Shown piece by piece: positions 13,301-26,500 of a DNA stretch of 64,000 nucleotides. A program made the position numbers and the translations under genes. The DNA is from Tillus elongatus (taxonomy: Eukaryota > Arthropoda > Insecta > Coleoptera > Cleridae). The stretch's first letter is position 1, and the number at the start of each line of letters is the position of its first letter. The stretch covers positions 177,602,010 through 177,666,009 of the forward strand of contig OZ023264.1 in NCBI GenBank assembly GCA_964006375.1. Reading direction: 5' to 3'. The notes beneath the pieces were generated by a model. The model searched no databases, was not told where the DNA came from, and saw nothing but the letters and a program-made list of their open reading frames with translations.

Positions 13301-16300
13301 TTTATTATTTGTCTTAAATATTCCATAATTTCTTATTAAGAAATGGGTCAGCTGTCCCGAGTACCGAATTAATTCTTAAACTTAAATTGTATGTATATTT
13401 TGAATCATATGGGCTGTAAGCTAAATTAGTATAGGTAATTTGTGCCATAGGGCGCTGGATTTATAATAAGAAAGAATTATATTAGATTAAAATTCAGGTG
13501 TTGTTTTATGATAGGAATTTTAAATGGATGGGGGAAATAATTGAGGAGATTTTATAATACGAGGGAGAGATGGGGCTTGGAGCCATGAGAGTTTAGCTGG
13601 GGGGGGCTACAAGGGGTAGATAAGTGAGAGCTGTAATTAAGCTAAGAAGAGTCAATTATTAGACTAGGAAAATTATACCGGGAGCAAATTATACCGGGGG
13701 CAATAACAATGTAGTTCTCACCGGTATCAACTTTATATAACATTTAATCCATTCTAAGGTTTGGAAAACCTCTTACACCCTCCTGTTTAAATAACCTTTG
13801 GGATTTATAATATTGGAATTAGAGTTTTTAGTATAATTTTAACCGGGCTTAAAACCTTTTGAATTAAGGAATTTTACTGAAAAATTACCGAAAGTTTTCT
13901 TTTATTTAATTTTAATCATATGGAAACCTTTGTAGATCACAGGGTGTATTAAAATTTGTTCAGCTGTTTAAAATGTTATCTGTATACATTTTATTTTTGC
14001 ATTAAAGTAACTTTAAAACTAGATGCTGGGCTTCATTATTAACTTAGGAAGCCCTAAACCAGAGTGCATATTAACAGTTTCTTATATGGTGACTCTGATG
14101 AACTAGGGGCACTGGGTATACCCTAAGACTGCATATATAGTAAAATTCTGGGAATTTGACCCAGATGCTCGGTTTTTAGTGTTCCAAATAAATTTAGCAA
14201 GACCTCCCTTGAAGGTCGTAAAACTTAAATATTAAGTTCAAGGTAACAAGGGGATAGAAAAGGGACACACGTTCTGCCGCTCGAAATGTTGCCGACCCTA
14301 AAACATAACTAAATCAATAATTACTTAAATTTTAATAATAATAAAAATTAGAATTTACAGTCATTGAAAAAACCTTTGTTTTAAAGATAAGTAAAAGGCA
14401 CGTAAAACCCCCTGTTACAAAACAGGATCAAACAGGATATAAAGTTTCCGGTAAAATAAACCACAAGCCACATCCACATCAGTGACCCCTTACAGAAAAG
14501 ACCAGTCCATTCTTGCGATTGCATGATAAAGCCCATGAAAATCAGCACTCCTGAAGTTATAGGCCTGAATACCATTGGGGAACTTAAACTTTGTTTAATA
14601 TAAAAACTTTTTTTTTTCACTTTATTTTGTGCTCATGCCTTATTTAGTCACTTTTCTTAAATTAAATTGCGCACGCTATACTGATAAAAGGTAGGTGTCG
14701 CCATTAGCTCCCGTCAGAAGGAAAAGGAGGGGGAGACGCAGCATGGCAGACATACAGAAAACTTGTAATTCTCCTCCACTTGTTTGTAAGTCGCTGTAGA
14801 GACAAGGGGTCACTAAAAATTGATTGTATGAAGACAGAAAACTGATGCTTTGTTGCTGCACCATTGGAGAAAGACAGGTAGGTGACCTTGCTTTTATTGT
14901 TAGTGCCACTGTTTGTTAATTTAAGTTTATAGTCATTCTCTAGCAAAATCAAATAAATGCGCAAGGCATTTACACTTTGCATTTAATTAAACTTAAATTG
15001 TTTAGCAAGCCCTGTAACAGCCGCCAGTGTCTGATAATATGGTGCAAATCCTATACGGGTTTAATAAACATGTGATAATAAATGTATACCACAAAAAATG
15101 CAGAAAAATACTATACGCAGGCTTTGTGGTTTTATTTTAGTTACTAATTTCCCAAAAGTTGAAAATAAAAAAAATTCGGCACGCAGCAAATGCGTTATAG
15201 TAGCGAATTTTCATAAGAATTGTACACGATTATTATATGGCATATCAGTAAAGTTAATACTTTAACCTTACACACACCTTGAAGATCGATTTTAGAGGTC
15301 CTAATACACGCACATTTGAAGAATTCTTTGGAAGTGTTACCATCAATATTTCTCTATTATTAAAGAAATCTTGCGTTCTAACTTCTTTTGAGAAAAATGC
15401 CCAAAACTCAATTTTCTATGAAGCTAAAGAATTAAATGTTGCTATATCTGGAGATAGTGTAAGAAACTTGTATTACAAATTTCATTAAAGTTATACAAAA
15501 TATTTCCAGAAGGACACTTAATTCATATTTAGAAAAGTAAAGTATCTGCCAAATTATAAACGTAGCAGTTATTTTTCCTTATTAATCGCCAGTATGATTT
15601 CATTTTAGTCAACCTAATTAAGCCCGTTTTTTCAATATAAACAATAACAAAATTATAATGTCAGACTCAAAGGTGACAAACTGATTCAGGCATTTAAACA
15701 AAAATGAGATCATGTTCAAAACATATGAAATCTGTGCACTATTGTTTCTCCAAATGTCAAAATAAAATAAAAATAAACATACATTCATCGAGCTGAATTC
15801 GACTCTGTAACCTTCTGCTTAGGAGGCAACGGGGATGTCACCGGTGCTATCTGAGTATACTTCAACTAACGTTTTATTTGCGTGATACCTTAGATTGGCT
15901 TCATGCCCGGGATATTATATTCAAAGTATACGTAATTAATTACAGAACTAGTAGAATTACCATTGCAACACATCCCACTACTGTTTCAATCTTTTATGAC
16001 TTCTTGTCTTTAACTTTAAAGATAAAATAAACTATTTAAGAATCATTTTTATAGAGACTTTGCTTGATTTTGTTTACATATCTAGTAGGTATATTATATG
16101 ACAGAATAATATATCTATGCTGCGCTAAAACTGTATTTGAGGCCGTTCATAAAGCTACAAATATAGCATCTTTTAATAATTGATTGAATCCCCCAGTTAA
16201 ATACCAAATACTTGGCAAATTTTTAATTTTATGTTGTCTGTCCGTTTCCATTGTGGCCGAGATTTCACGATTGTTTGTTCGGGTATTGTTTTATGCCTGG

Positions 16301-16704
16301 TATATATTTAGTTTGGTTACTATTGATGTATGGTTTATACCTGTTGTATAAATCAATCTACGCATGGCAGTTAACTACTCAGTCTGTCAGGCATTGGACT
16401 TCAATCCATGTCTTTGGGATTTTGGTTTTAATTTTTTATAAACTCTAAATATTGTGTAACAAATTACTAAAAATTCACTACATAGGTTTATTTGCACTAT
16501 TTCTAGCCACATGTAAAGTCTTATTCCAGTTACTCTGATACTTACAAAAATATAGCGTTTTCAAAAAGTTTTCCCCGATTGTCCACCGGAAAAACTTGAG
16601 TATAAAGGCTGATTAACAAACTCGACCTTGGTTTTCGCTCAAACACGATTTTTGCCAAGTTTAATTGAAATCAGTTCAGTATTTCTTGAGTTATCGCTCG
16701 GATA

Positions 16705-16799
<95 letters not shown>

Positions 16800-17534
16800 A
16801 TGTATGTATGTATGTATGTATGTATGTATGTATGTATGTATGTATGTATGTATGTATGTATGTATGTATGTATGTATGTATGTATGTATGTATGTATGTA
16901 TGTATGTATGTATGTATGTATGTATGTATGTATGTATGTATGTATGTATGTATGTATGTATGTATGTATGTATGTATGTATGTATGTATGTATGTATGTA
17001 TGTATGTATGTATGTATGTATGTATGTATGTATGTATGTATGTATGTATGTATGTATGTATGTATGTATGTATGTATGTATGTATGTATGTATGTATGTA
17101 TGTATGTATGTATGTATGTATGTATGTATGTATGTATGTATGTATGTATGTATGTATGTATGTATGTATGTATGTATGTATGTATGTATGTATGTATGTA
17201 TGTATGTATGTATGTATGTATGTATGTATGTATGTATGTATGTATGTATGTATGTATGTATGTATGTATGTATGTATGTATGTATGTATGTATGTATGTA
17301 TGTATGTATGTATGTATGTATGTATGTATGTATGTATGTATGTATGTATGTATGTATGTATGTATGTATGTATGTATGTATGTATGTATGTATGTATGTA
17401 TGTATGTATGTATGTATGTATGTATGTATGTATGTATGTATGTATGTATGTATGTATGTATGTATGTATGTATGTATGTATGTATGTATGTATGTATGTA
17501 TGTATGTATGTATGTATGTATGTATGTATGTATG

Positions 17535-17597
<63 letters not shown>

Positions 17598-20500
17598 ATA
17601 TAATAATTTTAACGGACCTTAATTTTTTGTTCTAGGGACCCAAATTCGCGCTCATCTGAAGAAAATTTTCCCGAAGGCTTTTCATCGTGATCTCTCTAGT
17701 AGCGAATTTTTCTTAATGAAAATTCGCTATAATATTTGTGTATCTTTTGAATAGTGCATCCTGGGACCTGGTCTATCGGGAGCCAGTGGCGGCAAAAAAA
17801 TTTGATGTTTTGTTCTCTGAGTTTGATGCCTTGTTTCAGATTGCGTTTCCGGTTGTCAGAAAAAGATCCATGCCTGGCAAGAGTGCTCCTAAACCGTGGT
17901 TACAGTTCCGTGGTGTAATGAGTTTTACATTGGTCTAAAGAAACTGTACGGTGCTATGTTAAAAGATACCAAGAAAAAATACTATGAAAATAAAATCTCT
18001 AAGCCTTCAAACCGAAATAAAGCTATGTGGGAAGCAATTAAATGTCATCGTGGGGAAGATGAACAGCAAGGCGGCAAATCTGAGTATTCTGTCTGGTGAC
18101 GGAGTCGTTATGACAGATCCTAATATGATTGCTGACAGTCTCAATGCGCAGTTGTCGACCCTGTTAAGTATCTGACAAAAACTGCGACATAAATTGTGTA
18201 TTGAAAAATAGCTCTAATCCCTATTCTATGTTTTTATATCCTGTCTCAGAGGACGATGTATTAGAGATCATAAAATTAGTTTCAGTTAATTCATCAGGAA
18301 TAGATGAAATACCATGTAGTCTTCTTGGCAGGGTAGCTCATCCTGTCGTGGCTTCACTAACTCACCTTATAAATGTGTCGTTTGAAATTGGTTGTTTTCC
18401 TGAGCGTCTGAAGATGGCCATTGTTGTCTCTCTCATTAAGAAGGGAGATCCACGTCTTTTGGACAACTACAGGGCGATTGCGTTGCTTTCGGTTTTTTCT
18501 ATTATCTTTGAGAAGACACTCCTGCTAAGACTCTGGTTGTTTTTGGAGAGATACAATTTGCTGTCTCCGTGCCAATTTGGCTTTCGTGGGCAGCTGTCAA
18601 CTCAAGGATGCCGTGCTTAGCACTTATCTGAGAGTCTTGGATCACATAAATTGTGGGTCCAAGTCCGCCGGGCTGTTCTTCGACATTTCGAAAGCGTTTG
18701 ATGCGGTCAAGCATTCCCTTTTATTGCAAAAATTGGAGCATTATGGCATAAGAGGAAATGCATATTTATGGCTAAAAAGCTACCTGTCTGGGAGAAGTCA
18801 GGCTGTCAGGATACGACAGGCAGGTAAGAACTATATGTCTGGATTTTCAGTCGTGACGAGCGGCGTGCCGCAGGGCTGCATATTGGGCCCTGTTTTATTT
18901 AAAAATTTTCTTAACGATATTGTTTATGATCTCCAACAATACCACTTAACTTTGTATGCTGCAATCTCAGGGGAAAGTTTTGAAGATCTTGGTGCTGCAG
19001 CTAATGTGTGTGTCTCAGGTGCCATCCTGGTGTTCGCGAAATGATCTGGTTCTTAACATGCAGAAGACTGAAAAGCTTCTTTTTTCTCCGACGGGTGTGC
19101 ATCCGAATCTGAGCCTATATGTAAGATCTGAGAATGGTTCAATGGGCACGTCTGTAAACTTTTTGGGGATCCATCTGGATTCTAACTTATCATGGAATGT
19201 CCCCATGTGGTGGCCTCTCTTGCATCTAGGAATTACGCGTTGCTGCAGCTGAGGGATTCCTTGAGTAGTCAGGCGTTGTTGACATGCTACTATGGTAGTG
19301 TCAACTGTCTCGTGTCATATGGTTTGCTGTGTTGGGGCGGCTGTGTGCATCTGGGGAGGGTTCTGTTGATGCAGAAGAGAATTGTCCGCACCGTGTTTGG
19401 CCTGCCGTCTTCCGCATCTTGTAGACCATTATTTATACAGTATGGCATTTTAACAGTGACGTGCCTATACCGGGTGGTCCTCCGGGAGGTCCCACGATCG
19501 ATTGCGGGAAAACTATCAATAGGAAAAACCTGAAAATTGGATATTACACTAAAGTCGTTGGGGGCCACAGGTTGAAAATATTTTCAAGATGGAGGCACTT
19601 CCGGTTATACCGGAAGTAGATGTCAATTCGCTTATTTTAAATGGAATATCCTATATTTTATTGCAGTTTCAGATGCTACAATAAATTCTGAACACTTTTT
19701 ATAAATAATGTTCTATACCTATCATCAACTGCCCAGAAGATATTTAGACTTTAAGATAAAATTTGACATTTACGGCCAGTCATAAAGATACCGATATTTT
19801 TATAATAAGAACATATTTTGTTACGATTTTTAGAATTATCTTGAAAGATATTTCACTCCATCTATTTCCACATCGAGACTAACGATAGAGTATACAGAGT
19901 GTCCAAAAAAAATTCTTGAAGTTTGCAATGAGAAATTGCGAAAATCTCGCGATTTTCAAATTGGAACCCCCTTTTTTTATAACACTATCATGTATGTAAT
20001 TACCTATACCCATATCAAACGGTTTTTATTTTATTTTGAAAAAACTCATTTCAAAGCCAGATATTTTGATAAATTTCTTACCATAAGCGTTAGACATGGA
20101 AAATAAATTACCGAGTGTGTTTCTATGGAAACTTTGACAGTTTGTTGATTAACTAGCTATAAATGGCACGGTTAAATTACACACACAAAGATTATTTTAA
20201 TTTATTTACTATTTATGGAGAATGTAATAAAGTAGTTTCGCGAATGTGTGATACATTTGCTGATAGATATCCATATAAACAGAGACCGTCACGTAAAACG
20301 AATAGTAGACAATTTCAAAAACTGCGGATCTGTCAAGAAAAATGTGCATAGGGTTAAACCCGTTGTTAACAATGAACAAATTGAGACAGCAATTTTGGGA
20401 TATTTTGCCGCATACCCTACAAAGTCAATGAGGCAAGTAGCACTGGAGTCAGGATTGTCCAAAACCTCCGTTCTGCGAATTTTACGTAAACATAAGTTCC

Positions 20501-23500
20501 ATCCTTATGCTTTTTCAGTTGTGCAACATTTGAAGGAAACTGATTTTACCAGAAGGGTGGAGTTCTATGAATTTATTTTAATGCGATTCCAAGAAAACGA
20601 GCAGTTTTTAGATAACATCATATGGACGGATAAAGCAAAATTTTCAAAAAATGGACTTTTCAATCGTAGAAATTCTCACTATTGGAGTGACACAAATGTT
20701 CATCCTTCTAGGGAAGGACATTTTCAGGAAAGCTGGCAGTTTATTGTGCTATAAGGAATGACGGCGTCGTTGCCCTAGAAATATACGACGATAATTTGAA
20801 TGGTGAGAATTAATCCGAAATTCATAAAATACGTTGTTTATTATGATTTATTTATTTGCAGGTGAGCGTTATTTGGAAGTAACTTATTTGGACAACCTTC
20901 CTTTGAATGAATATAGGCAAATATTTTACCAACATGATGGGGCCCCTCCTCATAATGGTCACCTGGTTAACAATATTTTACAATCTCTATTTGCTGACCA
21001 ATGGATTGCCAACAATGGGCCACACCTCTGGCCGCCTCGATTGCCTGACTTATTTGTTCTCGATTTTTTTATATGGGGTACTATAAAAAATAAAATCTAC
21101 AACACTGCAGTTTCTACTAAAGAAGATTGCATGCAGCGGGTTCGCGAATCATTTCGTGAATTGGATCCGGATTCAATAAGAAGGGCCACACATGAGGGAT
21201 TGACACGTAGGTGTGAAAAATGTCTTGACGCCAGAGGTCGTCAATTTGAACACATAGGACGTTAATTTTTGTTTCATTTTATTCAGTCCATGTTGTGTGT
21301 GAATTATTTTTTTTTAATTTGTATTATCTGTTTGATGGTTTTATATAAGGTTATATGGCAAAATACCTAAAAATTGCTGTCTCAATTTGTTCGTTGTTAA
21401 CAACGGGTTTAGCCCTATGCACCTTTTTCTTGACAGATCCGCAGTTTTTGAAATTGTCTACTATTCTTTTGACGGTTTCATGTGACGGTTTCTGTTTATC
21501 TGGATATCTATCAGCAAATGTATCACACGTTCGTGAAATTACTTTATTACATTGTCCATAAATAGTAAATAAAATTTAAATAATCTTCGTGTGTGTAATT
21601 TAACCATGCCATTATTAGCTAGTTAATCAACAAACTGTCAAAGTTTCGATAGAAACACATTCGACAATTTACTTTCCATGTCTAACGCTTATGGTAAGAA
21701 ATTTATCAAAATATCTGGCTTTGAAATGAGTTTTTTCAAAATAAAATGAAAACCGTTTAATTTAGGTATAGGTAATTACATACAAAGTGTCAGTGATTTT
21801 TTGAGTTTAACACGATAGTGTTATAAAAAAAAGGGGGTTCCAATTTGAAAATCGCGAGATTTTCGCAATTTCTCATTGCAAACTTCAAGAATTTTTCTTT
21901 GGACACTCTGTATACTCTATCATTAGTCTCGATGTGGAAATAGATGAAGTGAAATATCTTTGAAGATAATTCTAAAAATCGTAACGAAATATGTTCTTAT
22001 TATAAAAATATCGGTATCTATATGACTGGCCGTAAATGTCAAATTTTATCTTAAAGTCTAAACATCTTCTGGGCAGTTGAAGATAGGTATAGAACATTAT
22101 TTATAAAAAGTGTTCAGAATTTATTGTAGCATCTGAAACTGCAATAAAATATAGGGTGTTCCATTTAAAATAAGCGAATTGACATCTACTTCCGGTATAA
22201 CCGGAAGTGCCTCCATCTTGTAAATATTTTTAACCTGTGGCCCCCAACGACTTTAGTGTAATGTCCAATTTTCAGGTTTTTCCTATTGATAGTGTTCCCG
22301 CAATCGATCGTGGGACCTCCCGGAGGACCACCCTGTATATGCTTGAGGCGCTTTGTTATGTTAGAAAAAATAATGCAATTTTTAGTACCTGCGGTAATAT
22401 TACAGCGTATGAAACAAGACAGGCTAAATATTTGTATGTTCCCCCTTATACGATTGAACAGATTAATCGGGCACCTCGTAACACTGCAATACGCTTATAT
22501 AATCATTTACCTGACAGCGTCAAAAATTTGTGCAGCCTCAGGCAATTTAAGCTTGATTTTAAATGGTTTTTTAGAGAGCATTCTTTTTATTCTGTGGATA
22601 AATATTTTAATTTCAAATTTCAGCGTTGATTAGCTGTTTTTTGTGTTTTGACTATTTCCGATATCTTGTAGAAATCTATGGAGCAGTTCTAATAAATAAA
22701 ATGTTAACTTACCTCAATGACAAAACTAAGTGTTTGTTTCAAGCCATAATCATCGCGAGCGGAAATTATCAACATGGCATGTCCCAAGTTTTCACCTGTT
22801 TGTAAGAAACCAGTCCTTGATACAGTAACAACATCATTGACAACAGTGAGAGAACGGTCAGATGAACTATCTTTGGACATATCGTCGCCAGGAACACTAA
22901 ACACCAAAGAAAAAAAAAATAAGAAACTACTGTGTAATATGAAAATGATTTGTTTTTTCTTGAAAAATATAACACATTAACAAAATTTATATACATTTGG
23001 ACTTCATTTGGTAAGCACAAGTGTATCGTGAGATATGATGGTGTACAGAATTTGTTATCAAATTGGTGTGTCAAAGTCACGATATGAATAATTAGATTAT
23101 TTATTACCTGTATGTAATCCTGGAATAAGAATCGAGATTTGTCTCCAACTGCAAACTGGAATAGGGAGACATAAGAATAGACTGCCCATTTAGTTTTGGA
23201 GGGTTCGTTAAAATAAGTGGTTCAAACACTTCTATGTCTGTGCTGGTAGTGAAAGTGACATTGGGTTTTTTTGGTAATCCAACTGTCATTCCTGTGAGAG
23301 TTGTCTTCAAAACTACTTTGGTACGACCTGGTGATAGACCTGATATCCTTACTGTTACCTGGTCCGGTGTTTTATAAAATACACCTGTAAAAAAAAAGGA
23401 TTTTTCGTTAATAACTTTTCATACAGCTTTCAATATATAACAATATATTCAGATATAACAAAATGGAGTCAATTTGCGGCAGCTGTTTTTTTATTTATTT

Positions 23501-26500
23501 ATTTTATTTCAACAACACACCATGAGCGCTCACAGCTTAAATACTATTGTACTGTGGGTGTCGACAAGGAGGAAAGAGGCAACTTGTTAATTCTGGACTT
23601 GAAGGTTTGGAGGTTCGGAGGAGAAGGAAAAACATGTGCCGGCAAGGAATTCCACATGAAGTCCTCAGGACAAAAGAGCGGGCATAACAAGATGTTCTAT
23701 GTCTGATGACCTGGACAGTAAAGGGGTGCATTCGCTCTGTTCCCCTGGTAGATCTGTTGGGGGCAGCAGGCGGAGGAACTATGGAAGAAAGCTCCTCTGA
23801 GCAGTGCCTGTGCAGATATCTATAAAAGAGAGAGAGAGGTCACCAACGGCATGTCAGTGGGCAAGGGATGGTAGCCTTTGGGTGAGGGTAGGGTCACTGA
23901 TGAAACATATAGCTCTCTTCTGAATGAAGTCCAGGATAGCGAGTATAGAAACGGCAGCGCGAAGCAGTATTCGAGGTTTGGCCTTATTTGTGAAGTATAT
24001 ATGGTATAGAGATTAGCTGGTGAAAAGTATTTGCGAGCCTGGAAGAGGAAACCTAATTTCTTAGCAGCTGCTTCTGCAATTGATGTGACATGTTGGTGCC
24101 AATTGAGATTTCGAGCCACATAAATGCCAACAAGTGAAAAGGACTCATTGCTTTGAATAACTTGGTTGTTCATTGTGATGGGTCTAGGGCTGGTGTATCT
24201 CTTATGAGAAAGAAAGCAAGACTGAGATTTGGTGGAGTTGAATTGTACAAGATTTCTACTTCCCCAGTCTAATATTTTTTGGAGATCCACAGAGACAGAA
24301 CCCTCCATGAGTCTGCGATCCTCATTTAATTGGGCTCAAGAGACAGGCTTAGAATATTGTATATTTGTGTGGAGGGTGCTGTCATCCGCGTAATTGTGAA
24401 CAGCGTTGGATGTGAGAGGTCACTGATGTGGAGAAGAAACAAAGTAGGGGCTAAAGCTGAACCTTGAGGAACTCCTGCATTAATTGGATACAGTTTAGAG
24501 GAATGGCCATGCCTGTCATCAGACTGTTTTTCAAGAAATTTTAGTAATTCGGTGTTTATATACTTCTCCATCACTTTAGAGATGACCGAAAGGAGAGAAA
24601 TAGGTCTGTAGTTGCTAGGAAGCGCTTTGGATCCTTTCTTGGGGACGGGTTTTACTCGAGCAGTTTTCCAGTTACTAGGGAATATGCCTCTATTGTAAGA
24701 TGTCTGAAACAGACGAGTCAGGACAGGAGCAAGTTCTGGTGCACATTTTTTGAGAACAATTGCTGGGATCTCGGCTTTCCTGGCATTAAGAGAAGAGAGC
24801 ATATTTCATACCTTTTTAGTTTTGAAAATTATATCCGTCATTTTATGCGTGACATTGGGGACTGTTGGTGGTTGAACATTTGGAGGTGGGTTGAGAGTAG
24901 AATTGCTGGCGAACAACGAGGCAAAAAGTTCAGCACTGCCCAGGGCGGTAGAAACAATTTTATCCCCTGAAACAAGAGGTGGGAACGTGCTCTTGCAGAA
25001 ATTATTCCCAATAGATTTAGCAAGAGTTTTTTGCCTCAGAAAGAATGCAGACATAGCGGTTTCTTGTGTTGTTAAATGCTTGACGGTTTTCTTGACTGGG
25101 ATTGTGTAGAAGCGTTTTGTGAGCTTTGACCTTTTCAAATCTGGCCTTGTCACAGGATTTAGAGAACCAGGGCTTTTGAGTGGCTGAAGAGGTTTTCTGT
25201 GTACGTGGAATAAATAATTCCATGCCAGCTTGGATAGTTTCGGTGACGTTTTGTGAGATATCAGAGGGGTCACGATGAGAAAAGCAGACAGACGCCCATG
25301 GAAATGAGGAGAAGTAATCACACATTTCGTCCCAGTTTGCGGAGTTGTAGTGCCAAACGATACGTGGGTCTGATAACTGTGTGACCTCGCGTTGCATTGC
25401 GCAGGAAGCAGTGACCATGCCGTGGTCTGAGCAACCAAGGGGGGCGGTGACTGATATCTTATAGCAGTCACGATTTGTAGTAAGAAGGAGATCCAAGGGA
25501 TTTGAGCTGTGTGTTGGGATGCGACGAAAGTAAGTGGGTTGCTGAACCATATTGGCGAAAGAATTGCTGACTGCAAAGGCCTCCGCTGCTCTCCCTTGTG
25601 GATCGGTTTTTGAAGATCCTAGCCATTCCTTATTATGGACATTGAAGTCACCAAGAATAGTGACATCGAAGGAAGGATATTCAGAAATCAGATGGTCGGT
25701 TTTTTCAGAAAGGTAGTCGAAGAGCTGGACAAAGTTGTTGTCAGAAGGTGACCGGTAAATGCAACAGATGAATTTAGTTCAGCCCTGAGAAAGAGAGTCA
25801 TCCAAAGTATGTCTCTTCTTTCAGTTTCTAAATTGCGGAGTCTTGTGCAGGGTAGATGGCTACGGACGTATGCACACACGCCTCCATGCAATCTGAAGGA
25901 AGTAAGGAGCTCATACCCCGGGAAATTAAGGTGATTAGTGGCTGTTTTGGCACTGATTTGGGTTTCGGTGAGGAAGAGGAGTTGGGGCCTATTAACCTGG
26001 AGGAAATGGTGGACGCAGTTCAATTTAGGCCACATATATTCGAGGATATGTTAAATATTGATGCCGGCGCCCCCTGTACACCCCTCTCCCGGAGATCCGA
26101 ATGGAGGGGTATTTTATCTCCGGAATCTTTTGTACATGGAGGAGCCATCATAATTTTTGTTTATAAGACGAACCGACTCATACACCAGAACCGGAAACGT
26201 CCTTTGGACTTCACCGGCCCCTTGATGTAAGGGGTGGTACCTCCTCGGGCGTGAAAAAATCCTTCACTATCACATAAAGGAAAAGTCCACTACCACCTGC
26301 TTGACTCGATTAGTCGCCTCGTACGACAGGCAGGAGTTACCTTTGGCCTATTCTTTTAGTTAGTCCCTGGACCCACCCCAACTGAAAATTTTTGATATAA
26401 ATGAGTTGATCTTTTTAGACAGTGTTAAACTAATATACAAACTGAAAAATAATTTAATAGGAAACTATGTTAAATTTAATTATTATTATGATATACATAA

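Noticed and set aside
16628..17635. Long open frames (up to 335 codons) rich in YVCM, HTYI or YIYI
   Set aside because: They are translations of the TATG and TA microsatellites in all frames; no codon structure or homology.
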